Source of the DNA: Pannonibacter phragmitetus_B
Lineage (GTDB): Bacteria > Pseudomonadota > Alphaproteobacteria > Rhizobiales > Stappiaceae
Reading direction: 5' to 3'
Assembly: GCF_050510895.1 (NCBI RefSeq)
Contig: NZ_JBNINT010000001.1
Location: 4,340,001-4,404,000, forward strand
Length of the DNA stretch: 64,000 nucleotides
Shown: piece after piece, positions 26,613 to 34,800 of the stretch
Position numbering within the stretch: the stretch's first letter is position 1
Layout of the letters: each line of letters opens with the position of its first letter
Program-made: the position numbers and the translations under genes
Notes under the pieces: generated by a model
The model's input: the letters and a program-made list of their open reading frames with translations, nothing else
Database searches by the model: none
What the model was told of the DNA's origin: nothing

Positions 26613-27164
26613 TCAGGCTTTGCGCTGGTAGCGGGCAGCTTCAGCGGGCCAGCTTTCAATATCATGCGGGCGGCCTTCCTGATCGGCAAAGGTCACCATA
26701 TCACGGGCAAGGATCGCGTCGAAGAGCAGAACCGAGGTGACAGCCATCCGCCTGCCCCGGTCAAGGATCAACAACTCGAAGCCTTCCTGCAGGCGGGCAC
26801 GCAGATAGGGCACGATGTCGCTGGCTTTCCAGGCGAGCGGGCGGGCCGGATCGACGAACATCACATAGATGCGCTCGATCGGATCGCGGTGAAAATAGGC
26901 ACCGGCGTCAAGCGGATGGGGGATCCGGTTGCGGTCCGTGCTGTTGTTCAGCCGGGCGGAGAGATAGGCGCATTGATAGGCAAGACAGGCAGAGGGGCGT
27001 TCCGGCTGACCGAAGATGGCACAGCCATGGTCCTTGATGCTGGCGCAAGGCCGGTACATCGGCTTGTCCAGCGGGCCAATCTCGGGGAGTTCGCAGCAAT
27101 AGGTGCAGGTGCGGCACCAGGATATGCGGGCGCCAGCGTCCTTCTTGCGTTTTGCCTGCCCCAC
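26613..27164 (-). CDS. Cysteine-cluster protein of the YkgJ type
   Basis: A 183-residue protein with an N-terminal metal-binding cluster (WCRTCTYCCELP, PCASIKDHGCAIF, PSACLAYQCAY) in the spacing of zinc/iron-chelating YkgJ-like proteins. The C-terminal half is an alpha/beta segment (RIYVMFVDPARPLAWKASDIVPYLRARLQEGFELLILDRGRRMAV) with no catalytic motif I can name. The start MGQAKRKKD is conserved-looking. The metal and function are not known. Confidence 0.65.
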   Translation of the reverse strand: MGQAKRKKDAGARISWCRTCTYCCELPEIGPLDKPMYRPCASIKDHGCAIFGQPERPSACLAYQCAYLSARLNNSTDRNRIPHPLDAGAYFHRDPIERIYVMFVDPARPLAWKASDIVPYLRARLQEGFELLILDRGRRMAVTSVLLFDAILARDMVTFADQEGRPHDIESWPAEAARYQRKA

Positions 27165-27328
27165 GCGGCATCTCCTCTGCGCTGGTGATCATAAATCACG
27201 CGGCAGATTAAAGACTTATCCCTGAAGCTCAAGGCCAGTGACGCGCATGAAGGGGAGGGACGCAAGGCAAGGCGCTAAAGGAGGGCGCTGCACTGGTGCA
27301 GCTTGCCTGGAAATGGCGCTGAAAAGTG

Positions 27329-27415
27329 TGGTGCCCCTGGCCCGAATCGAACGGGCACTCCCTCACGGGAAACGGATTTTGAATCCGTCGCGTCTACCAG
27401 TTCCGCCACAGGGGC
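27329..27415 (-). tRNA. tRNA-Leu (anticodon CAA)
   Basis: The minus strand folds into a class II tRNA. The acceptor GCCCCTG pairs with CAGGGGC, the anticodon stem ACGGA/TCCGT encloses TTCAAAA (anticodon CAA), there is a variable arm, and the T arm reads GCCCG-TTCGATT-CGGGC. The 3' CCA is encoded. It reads UUG leucine codons. Confidence 0.96.
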
Positions 27416-27545
27416 AGCGTCCTTGGAGCCGCGAATATAGCCAGACTGGCTTTGCCGTCAATCCACCCGGCGTGGCTTTCCCCGCTCCAATCCGCAAATC
27501 TCTGCTGCACCGCGAAAATATCCGCAGCGGCACCCTGTTCCCCCG

Positions 27546-28163
27546 ATGACAAAAGCTCCGGCGGCGGCTATGCAGAATGCCATTATGCTGAGAAAACTTT
27601 ACGACTGGACCCTGTCCCTCGCCTCTGGCCCGCGCGCTCCGCATGCGCTGGGGGCTGTCTCATTCATTGAAAGCTCGTTCTTTCCGATTCCGCCGGATCT
27701 GCTGCTGATCCCGATGGTGGTCGCGAACCGGCGCAAGGCTTGGTTCTATGCGGCCATCGCAACGGTTATGTCCGTTCTGGGTGGCATTTTCGGCTATCTG
27801 ATTGGCGCTTTCCTGTTTCATCAGGTCGCCGAACCGATCCTGTCCTTCTACGGCTACATGGAAAAGTTCGACCGCTTCAGTGAAATCTTCAATGCCTGGG
27901 GCTGGTGGTTTGTGTTCATCGCCGGGCTGACGCCGTTTCCCTACAAGGTGATCACCATCGCCGCAGGTGTCACGGGTCTTTCCATGCCGGTCTTTGTCAT
28001 CGCCAGCATCGTGTCGCGCGGCATACGCTTCTTTGCGGTGGCGGCACTGCTGTATCTCTTTGGTGAGCCAATCCGCAACTTCATCGAAAAGCGCCTTGGT
28101 CTCGTCTTCACGATATTTGTGATTCTGCTTGTGGGCGGCTTCGCTGCTATCAAGCTGCTGTGA
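27546..28163 (+). CDS. YqaA/DedA-like (SNARE-associated/VTT) inner-membrane protein
   Basis: A 205-residue protein with 4-5 membrane segments. The YqaA pattern is clear: FIESSFFPIPPDLLLIPMVVANRRKAWFYAAIATVMSVLGGIFGYLIG, then AGLTPFPYKVITIAAGVTGLSMPVFVIASIVSRGIRFF. The conserved acidic residue in FIESSFFPIPPD and the TPFPYK loop are family marks. Relatives are linked to lipid flipping or envelope stability. Starts at 27570 or 27585 (MLRKLYDW) are also possible. The downstream gene is dsbB. Confidence 0.85.
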   Translation: MTKAPAAAMQNAIMLRKLYDWTLSLASGPRAPHALGAVSFIESSFFPIPPDLLLIPMVVANRRKAWFYAAIATVMSVLGGIFGYLIGAFLFHQVAEPILSFYGYMEKFDRFSEIFNAWGWWFVFIAGLTPFPYKVITIAAGVTGLSMPVFVIASIVSRGIRFFAVAALLYLFGEPIRNFIEKRLGLVFTIFVILLVGGFAAIKLL

Positions 28164-28182
28164 TATCGCATGAGGATCTGAA

Positions 28183-28682
28183 ATGACGTCGCTTCAGCGG
28201 GCCAGGGCGGCCAATCTGCTTCTGCTTCTGGGGGCACTGCTTCCATCGCGGCTGCCTGGGGCTTCCAGCTTATTGGCGGGTATCTGCCCTGCAAGCTGTG
28301 CCTTGAGCAGCGCGTGCCCTATTATGTGGGGCTGCCGCTGGCTGTGCTGGCGCTGCTTGCTCTTCTGACCCGCCGCACCGGCATTGCCACGGTACTGCTG
28401 CTTCTCGTCGCGGCGGTCTTTGCTTATGGGGCTGGGCTTGGCGCTTATCAGTCCGGAGCCGAGTGGGGCTTCTGGATGGGGCCAACCGACTGCGGCGGCG
28501 GCGGTGCCACACCCAAGTCTGCGGCCAACATGTTGCAGGCGCTGCAGAACACCCGCGTCGTCTCCTGCACGGAAGCCAGCTGGCGCCTGTTCGGCCTGTC
28601 TTTTGCGGGCTGGAACATGGTGGCCTCTGCCGCAGTGGCTGTTCTGGCGCTATTTGCGGGTTATCAGGCCCGCAAGGGCTGA
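28183..28682 (+). CDS. dsbB: Disulfide bond formation protein DsbB (frameshifted)
   Basis: A 166-residue four-helix membrane protein that reoxidises DsbA with quinone. Adding one G to the run 28230-28234 joins ANLLLLLGG to TASIAAAWGFQLIGGYLPCKLCLEQRVPYY and gives exactly 167 codons. The first redox pair is LPCKLC. The second is Cys in TDCGGGG and VVSCTEASW, in the second periplasmic loop. The gene follows the yqaA-like gene by 19 bases. Confidence 0.9.
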
Positions 28683-28696
28683 GAGGGGACACGGCC

Positions 28697-28954
28697 ATGG
28701 GTGAGCGGGAACGGCGGGCAAAGGCCAGGGAGGACGAAGCCAGGCGGGCCCTGTCACGTGTCCAGGCCGAGAGCGAGACCATCCTGGGCTCCACCACAAG
28801 CCGCATGGCCAGCCATGCCCAGCGTCATTTCGGCGCTGCTGACAAGAACCAGAACGACCGGATCGAGGTCTGGGGCACGCGTATCGGCCGGATCGCCGGC
28901 CTGCTGTTCGCTGTTGGTCTGGTTATCTATCTGGTCAGCGCCTATCTGATGTGA
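28697..28954 (+). CDS. Small single-pass membrane protein, function unknown
   Basis: An 85-residue protein: a charged N-terminal helix (ERERRAKAREDEARRALSRVQAESE), a linker (FGAADKNQNDRIEVWGTRIGR) and one membrane segment (IAGLLFAVGLVIYLVSAYLM) at the very end. This tail-anchored layout is seen in small alphaproteobacterial proteins beside dsbB, but I do not recognise a named family. It is 14 bases after dsbB, probably in the same transcript. Confidence 0.65.
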   Translation: MGERERRAKAREDEARRALSRVQAESETILGSTTSRMASHAQRHFGAADKNQNDRIEVWGTRIGRIAGLLFAVGLVIYLVSAYLM

Positions 28955-28980
28955 ACCGTGAGTTCACAAGAGGCGATTTG

Positions 28981-29421
28981 ATGAGTGACCGGATAGAAGG
29001 GGCTGACCCGCAGATTGCGGCTGTTGCTGCCATGGTGGCTCCGGGGCTGGATGCCTTCGAGATCATCGCCCTTCAGGCCTATGCGCAGCTTCCCGAAGAG
29101 TTTCTGGCACTTTGCGAGGGTGTGGTGATCACCGTCGCCGATTTCCCCGATGAGGAGATGCTGGAGAGTGTCGGTCTGGAGGACCCATTCGAGCTGATGG
29201 GGCTGTTTCAGGGCATCGGCCTTGCACAGGGCGGAGACATGTTCCAGACCGGGCAGCACCCGAACCGGGTGTGGCTGTTCCGCCGCCCCATTCTTGATTA
29301 CTGGGCAGAGCATGAGGAACAGCTGGGCGATGTGGTGACCCATGTTCTGGTGCATGAGATCGGCCACCATTTCGGCCTGTCGGACGAGGATATGGAAGCA
29401 ATCGAGGCCGCAGCGGGCTGA
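28981..29421 (+). CDS. Zincin-like metallopeptidase (DUF1025 family)
   Basis: A 146-residue protein with the zinc motif VLVHEIGHHFGLSDEDME (HExxH plus a downstream Asp/His pattern), the mark of the minimal zincin-like family found in actinobacteria and alphaproteobacteria. It also has AQLPEEFLALCEGVVITVADFPDEEML and LFRRPILDYW. ATG 28981 was chosen; a GTG at 28951 overlaps the preceding gene. Its substrate is unknown. Confidence 0.82.
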   Translation: MSDRIEGADPQIAAVAAMVAPGLDAFEIIALQAYAQLPEEFLALCEGVVITVADFPDEEMLESVGLEDPFELMGLFQGIGLAQGGDMFQTGQHPNRVWLFRRPILDYWAEHEEQLGDVVTHVLVHEIGHHFGLSDEDMEAIEAAAG

Positions 29422-29477
29422 CCCGCGCGGCCTCGTTTTTGCTGCCAGTGCCGGACATGAAGCCCGGCATTACAGTG

Positions 29478-30014
29478 TCACTTGTCTTCAGTCTTGGCGC
29501 GTTCGATCGCCTCGACGATCAGCTGGCGGGCCTTTTCCGGGCCTTCGACGCCGGTGACCTTGACCCACTTGCCGGGCTCCAGATCCTTGTAGTGCTCGAA
29601 GAAGTGCTTCACCTGCTCCATGGTGATCGCCGGAAGATCGTCAACCGAATTGACGTTCTCGTAGCGGCGGGTCAGCTTGGTGCTGGGAACGGCAATGATC
29701 TTTTCGTCCTGGCCGCTCTCGTCTTCCATCATCAGCACGCCGATCGGGCGGCAGCTCATGATGGCGCCGGGGATGATCGGGCGCTGGTTGATCACCACCA
29801 CGTCGATGGGGTCGCCATCGCCGCACAGGGTGTGGGGCACGAAGCCATAGTTACCCGGATAACGCATCGGGGTGTAGAGGAAGCGGTCCACGTACATGGC
29901 ACCTGCTGCCTTGTCCATCTCGTACTTGATCGGCTCGCCGCCGACCGGAACTTCGATGATGACGTTGATGTCTTCCGGCGGGTTCTTGCCGATCGGCACC
30001 GCATCAATACGCAT
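29478..30014 (-). CDS. ppa: Inorganic pyrophosphatase
   Basis: A 178-residue family I pyrophosphatase that hydrolyses PPi from biosynthesis. The signature is CGDGDPIDVVV, with the three catalytic aspartates; NVIIEVPVGGEPIKYEMDK, DRFLYTPMRYPGNYGFVP and VKHFFEHYKDLEPGKWVKV are conserved. The ATG at 30014 (MRIDAVPIG) gives the standard start. Confidence 0.97.
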   Translation of the reverse strand: MRIDAVPIGKNPPEDINVIIEVPVGGEPIKYEMDKAAGAMYVDRFLYTPMRYPGNYGFVPHTLCGDGDPIDVVVINQRPIIPGAIMSCRPIGVLMMEDESGQDEKIIAVPSTKLTRRYENVNSVDDLPAITMEQVKHFFEHYKDLEPGKWVKVTGVEGPEKARQLIVEAIERAKTEDK

Positions 30015-30143
30015 GAGCTTGCTCCTTGAGTTGCTGCGCAGGTCTATTGCAGGGACCGCGCCGCGAAGCAAGGGGCAAGTGTGGCAGAGCGTTGAAATCC
30101 GGGCTTTTTGTAGCCGCAGGGTGATGGCTCCGGCAGGGGCGTA

Positions 30144-30662
30144 TCAGCGCTCCGTCTCGCGCCAGCAATAGATCGACAGCTCGAGCCGCTTGCCACCCGT
30201 CTGGTGCCAGGAGCGGCCGGTCAGCACGCCGCCAAGCGCGGCATAGAAGCCGCAGGCCGGTTCATTGTCCGTCAGAACGCGTACCGCAAGGCCTTTGAGC
30301 CCGCGCCGTTCAAGGCAGGTTCTGACGCTGGCAAACAATCTCCGGCCAAAGCCGAGGCCCTGATACTCCGGTTTGAGATAGAGCTCGTACAGTTCACCGG
30401 CACAGCCAGTGCCCCGCATGCGGCAGGGGCCATAGCTGGCATAGCCAGCCACTTCACCCGCCACTTCCAGCACTTCGATCTCGACACCCTTGTCGATGGC
30501 ATCATGCCACCAGCCGCCGCTGCGGCGGGCGACAAAACGCTCCAGATCCAGCCCGTCGAGCATGCCCCGGTAGGCAAGACGCCACGCGTCGGCATGCACG
30601 GCCGCAAGGCTGGCCGTGTCATCATGTCTTGCGGGGCGCAGTTCCACGAGGCTCGTCGTCAT
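30144..30662 (-). CDS. GNAT family N-acetyltransferase
   Basis: A 172-residue acetyltransferase. Motif A is seen as LYELYLKPEYQGLGFGRRLFASVRTCLERRG (the QGLGFG pyrophosphate loop of acetyl-CoA binding), followed by AVRVLTDNEPACGFYAALGG (motif B). The N-terminal half holds the acceptor site (AAVHADAWRLAYRGMLDG). The acceptor is unknown. ATG 30662 (MTTSLVELRPARHDDTAS) is chosen because the longer frame runs through the terminator hairpin upstream. That upstream region looks like a leader-peptide attenuator, so translation state probably controls this gene. Confidence 0.88.
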   Translation of the reverse strand: MTTSLVELRPARHDDTASLAAVHADAWRLAYRGMLDGLDLERFVARRSGGWWHDAIDKGVEIEVLEVAGEVAGYASYGPCRMRGTGCAGELYELYLKPEYQGLGFGRRLFASVRTCLERRGLKGLAVRVLTDNEPACGFYAALGGVLTGRSWHQTGGKRLELSIYCWRETER

Positions 30663-30743
30663 GGGCAGATGATAGCCGGGCGGGAGACAAACTGGAAGCG
30701 GGCAATCAACGGGGAAGGGTGGCGTGCCGCCACGGCAAATGAA

Positions 30744-30806
30744 AAGGGCCAGCACGAGTGCTGGCCCTTCAAGTCCCCGTCCGAATGTACTTCAGCACTC
30801 AATCTG
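30744..30806 (-). promoter_or_regulatory. Candidate transcription attenuator upstream of the acetyltransferase
   Basis: On the minus-strand RNA, a terminator stem GAAGGGCCAGCAC / GTGCTGGCCCTTTTC (30770 to 30741) ends in a U run. Eight bases after the leader ORF stop is GAGTGCTG (30800-30793), perfectly complementary to CAGCACTC (30763-30756) inside the terminator 5' arm and loop. The two pairings exclude each other, as in amino-acid biosynthetic attenuators. The terminator lies 80 bases before the acetyltransferase start. Confidence 0.6.
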
Positions 30807-30807
30807 A

Positions 30808-30882
30808 TCAGCTCCGTTCCGGGGGCTGGGGGGCTAATGCGTACCGGAACCAGAACCGTTCAGGCCGAACGGGTATGATCAT
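30808..30882 (-). CDS. Putative 24-residue leader peptide
   Basis: ATG 30882 opens a 24-codon frame ending in TGA at 30808. The peptide contains RFWFRY in its middle and PQPPERS at its end, so it has an aromatic and arginine cluster and a Pro-Pro pair that could slow ribosomes. No strong ribosome-binding site is visible. It is proposed because it sits exactly upstream of the antiterminator arm; its expression is not shown. Confidence 0.45.
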   Translation of the reverse strand: MIIPVRPERFWFRYALAPQPPERS

Positions 30883-31085
30883 AAGATGGTGGGCCAACGT
30901 GGCGTGTGAAGGGCTCAATTGAGGCAAAAGCAAGGTATCTTTTCAGCTTTCCTGCGGCCTTGAACCCCTGCGACGCGCAGGCTTGCCAGTGCGCCCCGCA
31001 AGGGGCATCATGACAACTCAATGACATATCCTCGCCGGCAGGCATCAGCAGGTCTGATTCCGCAGCAAGGTTGACGGGAGGTGGC

Positions 31086-31544
31086 ATGAGCGAGAGCGAA
31101 GGAGATGCAGCCGGACAGCCGCAAGGCTTTCCTCTGGAGATGCCCGTCCGGTCAGACAGTCCGCCCGGAGCCGGTTCCCAGGTCAATGCTCACCAGCACG
31201 GTGCGTCCCAGACCGCCGTTCCGCAGCCCCCGGCGAAACCCGTCGTTTCCTTCGACCGGCGCGAGCTCGATCAGATTTTGCGCATCTATGGCCGCATGGT
31301 CGCGGATGGAGAGTGGCGGGACTATGCCATCGACCTGATGAAGGACCGGGCCGTCTTCTCCGTCTTCCGCCGCAGCAGTGAAATGCCGCTTTACCGGATC
31401 GAGAAGGACCCGAAGCTTGCCCGCCGCCAGGGCGCCTACAGCGTGGTGGCCACGGGCGGCATGGTGCTCAAGCGCGGGCACGAGCTGGCGTCGGTGCTTA
31501 AAGTATTCGAAAAGAAGCGCCACTTGCGGCTGGTGGATGCCTGA
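31086..31544 (+). CDS. DUF2794 family protein
   Basis: A 152-residue protein of the alphaproteobacterial DUF2794 family. A variable Pro/Ser-rich N-terminus of about 50 residues precedes a conserved body: VSFDRRELDQILRIYGRMVADGEWRDYAIDLMKDRAVFSVFRRSSEMPLYRIEKDPKLARRQGAYSVV and HELASVLKVFEKKRHLRLVD. GGGAGGT sits six bases before ATG 31086. The function is unknown. Confidence 0.82.
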   Translation: MSESEGDAAGQPQGFPLEMPVRSDSPPGAGSQVNAHQHGASQTAVPQPPAKPVVSFDRRELDQILRIYGRMVADGEWRDYAIDLMKDRAVFSVFRRSSEMPLYRIEKDPKLARRQGAYSVVATGGMVLKRGHELASVLKVFEKKRHLRLVDA

Positions 31545-31570
31545 AGTCAGACAGACTGCCCCTTGATGAA

Positions 31571-31606
31571 CAAAAGCCCCCGTGCCGTCTGGTCCGGGGG
31601 CTTTTG
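31571..31606. terminator. Bidirectional intrinsic terminator
   Basis: CAAAAGCCCCC and GGGGGCTTTTG form a GC stem flanked by A and T runs, between the convergent DUF2794 gene and the autotransporter. Confidence 0.88.
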
Positions 31607-31626
31607 CTTTCAGCTTGTTTCAGGCC

Positions 31627-33663
31627 TCAGAAGCGCAGGCTCAGTTCGGCGTTCACCGAATGGGACTGGGCGTTGCGGCGCAGTTCCCCACCATAAGTCA
31701 GCTTGCCGGTCAGCTTCTGACTGGCGTTCGTGGCAGCAACACCGAGGTTCAGCCGTCCGATATCACGCCCGAGATCGGGCGCTGCGCTGTTCATGGGGCG
31801 GCCCAGCATCTGGACCTTGCGGCCTGCGGCAACCGGCCCGAGGGCGCGGGCGTAGGCGATGTCCATCATCGGCGTCACGCTGTAGCTGCCCAGTGCAATG
31901 GGCGTTGCCGACAGGCGCAGGCCAACACCGGTTTCCGAGCCCGTGGAGGTGGAGCTGCGCAGGCTGACATTGAACACGTCGGCCCCCGTTTCGCTGCCAG
32001 AACCCAGCCACTGGTGGCGGACACGGCCGTGCACATAGGGCCGCGCCAGCAAGCCTTCGGTCTCGAAGGTCATACCGATGCGGGCCGAAGCGGAGAGGCC
32101 GAGATCCGTGGTCTTCGTCTGACCATTGACCGCGAGGCTGGTGCCGGACCCGGTGATGTTGTTGCGGTCGAGGGTGTTCTCGAAGCGCGAGAAGCTGGAG
32201 GCGGCCTCCAGGAAATAGCGGTCATAGGTGTAGCCGCCATAGATCAGGGCATGCAGGCCGTTGATGCGGCCTCGGTCACCGGCGCTGTGCATGGACGAGG
32301 TGCTGAAGCCGCCCGCTGCGCCAAGGCGCAGATTCTCTGTTGCGATAAATTCGCCGCCCACAAGAAGGCCCGCGCTGCGGCTGGTGGAGGCGGCGGAGGT
32401 GGAGGTGCCGTCCATCAGGCTGACGCCCGCCAGCGACTGCACCCAGAAGCGGCGGCTTACTTCGCTGGGCGCTGCCCCATTTGTAGAGACGGCGACGGCC
32501 GGTCCTGCCGGATCCAGCAGCGCGCTGGCACGCTGCTCGGTAATACCCATGATCTGGTTGACGGCCTGCGTCTGCACCTGTGCAGTCTGCGAGAAGGATG
32601 AGACCTTTCTGACGTCATTTGTACTGGTCAGCCGGTCGAGGTTGAGCAGACCCCAGCCGTATTGCTTATCGATACCGGCTGCGCCGATATCCGAGGCGGT
32701 CATCAGAACGAGACGTGCCAGCTGCTCCGGGGTGGCATTGGGGTACATCTGCTGGGCGATTGCCAGTGCACCCGTGACGTGGGGCGTGGCCATCGAGGTT
32801 CCGGAGAAGCGCACGTAACCACCAGTGTTGGCCGTGGAATAGATGCCGTCATTTTCCTGATCATCACCGCCGCCAGGTGCTGCCAGGCACCACATCATCG
32901 TGACGCCGCAGTGGTTGGAATAGGCCGGCGAGGTGCCATCGCGGCCGACGGAGGTCACGGCAATCCAGTTGGGCGTCAGTTCCGGGTAGAGATAGGGCAT
33001 GGCAGCCTGGACACCAGCGTCCGTAGCGCCGTCATTACCCGTTGCCCACACGAGCACCGCGCCCCGGCGCGCCGCCTCGCGGGCGGCAGCCAGAAGTTCG
33101 CCATCATCTTCTTCAAAGGAAGCCCGGTCAGCTGCCAGATCGCCCGAGGGCACATAGACGTAGCTGCCCCAGGAATTGTTGAAGATGCGAATGCCATTGT
33201 CGAGGCCGTATTCGAGCACCCGTGCTGCGTATTCGTCCTCGATCTTGCCATTGCTGTCCATGATGGCGAGGTTTACGAGCTTTACGCCCGGTGCCACACC
33301 CATCATGCCAATGCCGTTGGCGGATGCTCCGATGATGCCCGCCACGTGCGTGCCGTGGCCATCGGCGTCCGTGAAGGTCGCCATCTCCTCCGAGCCATTG
33401 TAGTTGAGGGCGCTGAGATTGGCGATCAGGTCCGGATGGCTGGCGAGAATGCCGGTATCAAGGACACCAACCGTAACACCGGCTCCGGTATAGCCACGGG
33501 AATGGGCGATCGGGGCGCCGGTCATCAGCAGCCCCCATTGGGCATCGTATTCGTTGACCGGCACAAGCGGCGCTGCCTGCGTTGCTGCAAGGCTCAGGAG
33601 GAGGGTAGACGCTGCTGTTGCACCAAAAAGTGCGGAGCGCAGAAAATTCGGATGTGTACGCAT
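31627..33663 (-). CDS. Subtilisin-like serine protease autotransporter
   Basis: About 678 residues. A signal peptide ends near TQA (residue 30). An S8 protease passenger follows, with Asp69 (GVLDTG), His103 (DGHGTHVAGI) and Ser about 291 (GTSMATPHVTGA). After a linker rich in Ser/Thr, residues ~400-678 form an autotransporter beta-barrel (VGGEFIATENLRLGAAGGFS, HALIYGGYTYDRYFLEA, GLSASARIGM, ARPYVHGRVRHQW) ending in ELSLRF, the outer-membrane C-terminal Phe signature. It is therefore displayed on or released from the cell surface. The passenger is essentially just the protease, unlike longer adhesin-type autotransporters. Confidence 0.9.
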   Translation of the reverse strand: MRTHPNFLRSALFGATAASTLLLSLAATQAAPLVPVNEYDAQWGLLMTGAPIAHSRGYTGAGVTVGVLDTGILASHPDLIANLSALNYNGSEEMATFTDADGHGTHVAGIIGASANGIGMMGVAPGVKLVNLAIMDSNGKIEDEYAARVLEYGLDNGIRIFNNSWGSYVYVPSGDLAADRASFEEDDGELLAAAREAARRGAVLVWATGNDGATDAGVQAAMPYLYPELTPNWIAVTSVGRDGTSPAYSNHCGVTMMWCLAAPGGGDDQENDGIYSTANTGGYVRFSGTSMATPHVTGALAIAQQMYPNATPEQLARLVLMTASDIGAAGIDKQYGWGLLNLDRLTSTNDVRKVSSFSQTAQVQTQAVNQIMGITEQRASALLDPAGPAVAVSTNGAAPSEVSRRFWVQSLAGVSLMDGTSTSAASTSRSAGLLVGGEFIATENLRLGAAGGFSTSSMHSAGDRGRINGLHALIYGGYTYDRYFLEAASSFSRFENTLDRNNITGSGTSLAVNGQTKTTDLGLSASARIGMTFETEGLLARPYVHGRVRHQWLGSGSETGADVFNVSLRSSTSTGSETGVGLRLSATPIALGSYSVTPMMDIAYARALGPVAAGRKVQMLGRPMNSAAPDLGRDIGRLNLGVAATNASQKLTGKLTYGGELRRNAQSHSVNAELSLRF

Positions 33664-33763
33664 ATCAGCCCTGAAAACCACTTAAACTGTCTTTGTATCC
33701 TTCAAGGTTGAGCGCAGTGCAATCAACGTCCGGTGATGGTAGTTTTTGGGTTGATCTGAAAAC

Positions 33764-33796
33764 AAAAAGGGCGCGGTGGTGATCCGCGCCCTTTGT
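33764..33796 (-). terminator. Intrinsic terminator after the YccA gene
   Basis: AAAGGGCGCGG-ATCACCA-CCGCGCCCTTTTT on the minus strand, just past the stop of the Bax-inhibitor-like gene. Confidence 0.85.
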
Positions 33797-33815
33797 TTCT
33801 CTTGTCTGCTTGCGC

Positions 33816-34598
33816 TTATTCGCGGTTGCCGAACAGCTGCAGCAGCATGATGAAGAGGTTGATGAAGTCGAGGTACAGGCGCAGAGCACCCATGATCGAC
33901 TTCTTGGCAACGGCTTCGCTGCTGTCGCCTTCGTAGTACATTTCCTTGATCTGCTGGGTGTCATAGGCGGTGAGGCCTGCGAACACCAGCACGCCGATCA
34001 CCGAGACAGCGAACTGCAGGGCGGACGACGCCAGGAAGATGTTGACCACCGAGGCAATGATGATGCCGATCAGGCCCATCATCAGGAACGAGCCCCAGCC
34101 CGACAGGTCCTTCTTGGTGGTGTAGCCGTAGAGGCTCAGCGCACCAAAGGAAGCGGCGGTGATGAAGAACACGCGTGCGATCGATCCGCCCGTGTAGACG
34201 AGGAAGATCGAGGACAGGGATGCACCCATGAGGGCGGCATAGACCCAGAAGCTGATCTGCGCGGTCGAGGTGCTCATGGACTGGATGCGCATTGACAGGA
34301 AGAACACCATGCCAATGGGAGCCAGCATGACCAGCCACTTCAGCGGCGAGGCATAGAGCGCATAGCCAAGATCCGAGAGCATCGTGCCGTTGCCGAGAAC
34401 GGCAGCGGCGGCTGCCGGATCAGTGGTCGTCGCAAACTGGGCGAGGCCCAGAGCGATGAAGCCAGTGATGGCAAGACCGATGGTCATGTAGTTGTAGACG
34501 CCCAGCATGTAGGAGCGCAGGCCCTGGTCAATGCCGGCATCGGCGTAGCGGCCGGCGACCGCGTACGGTGCTTCATTTTTCCGGTCGAACGTCGACAT
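33816..34598 (-). CDS. Bax inhibitor-1/YccA family membrane protein
   Basis: A 260-residue protein with about seven membrane helices. BI-1 marks are YMLGVYNYMTIGLAITGFIALGLAQF, AQISFWVYAALMGASLSSIFLVYTGGSIARVFFITAASFGALSLYGYTTKKDLSGWGSFLMMG and VFAGLTAYDTQQIKEMYYEGD, the last with the conserved aspartate. E. coli YccA modulates FtsH; others conduct Ca2+. ATG 34598 has AAGGGG upstream. Confidence 0.9.
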   Translation of the reverse strand: MSTFDRKNEAPYAVAGRYADAGIDQGLRSYMLGVYNYMTIGLAITGFIALGLAQFATTTDPAAAAAVLGNGTMLSDLGYALYASPLKWLVMLAPIGMVFFLSMRIQSMSTSTAQISFWVYAALMGASLSSIFLVYTGGSIARVFFITAASFGALSLYGYTTKKDLSGWGSFLMMGLIGIIIASVVNIFLASSALQFAVSVIGVLVFAGLTAYDTQQIKEMYYEGDSSEAVAKKSIMGALRLYLDFINLFIMLLQLFGNRE

Positions 34599-34800
34599 GT
34601 GTTGTTTCCCCTTCATTGGTTACGCGGGAGGGACACTCCCAAACCGCCTCGACGGACTACTCCGTTTGCTGAAGAATATGGGCGGGGTTTGGTACCGGCA
34701 CAAGGGCAAATGACCAAAAAACCGGGTTGGCGCAGGTTACAAAAAGTCATGTCCGGTCTCCGGGACAGATCCTGCCGCCCCGGAGACTGTGCGCAGGCGC

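Larger units (their letters stand above)
30663..31085. other. Divergent region between the acetyltransferase and DUF2794 gene
   Basis: A 423-base stretch without a conventional gene. The half next to the acetyltransferase holds the leader ORF and attenuator described separately. The rest (30883-31085) should carry both promoters; I see no clear consensus there. Confidence 0.6.

Noticed and set aside
30741..30770. The hairpin as a simple terminator of a plus-strand transcript
   Set aside because: The plus-strand side lacks a T run and no plus-strand gene ends there; the U run is on the minus strand, upstream of the acetyltransferase.
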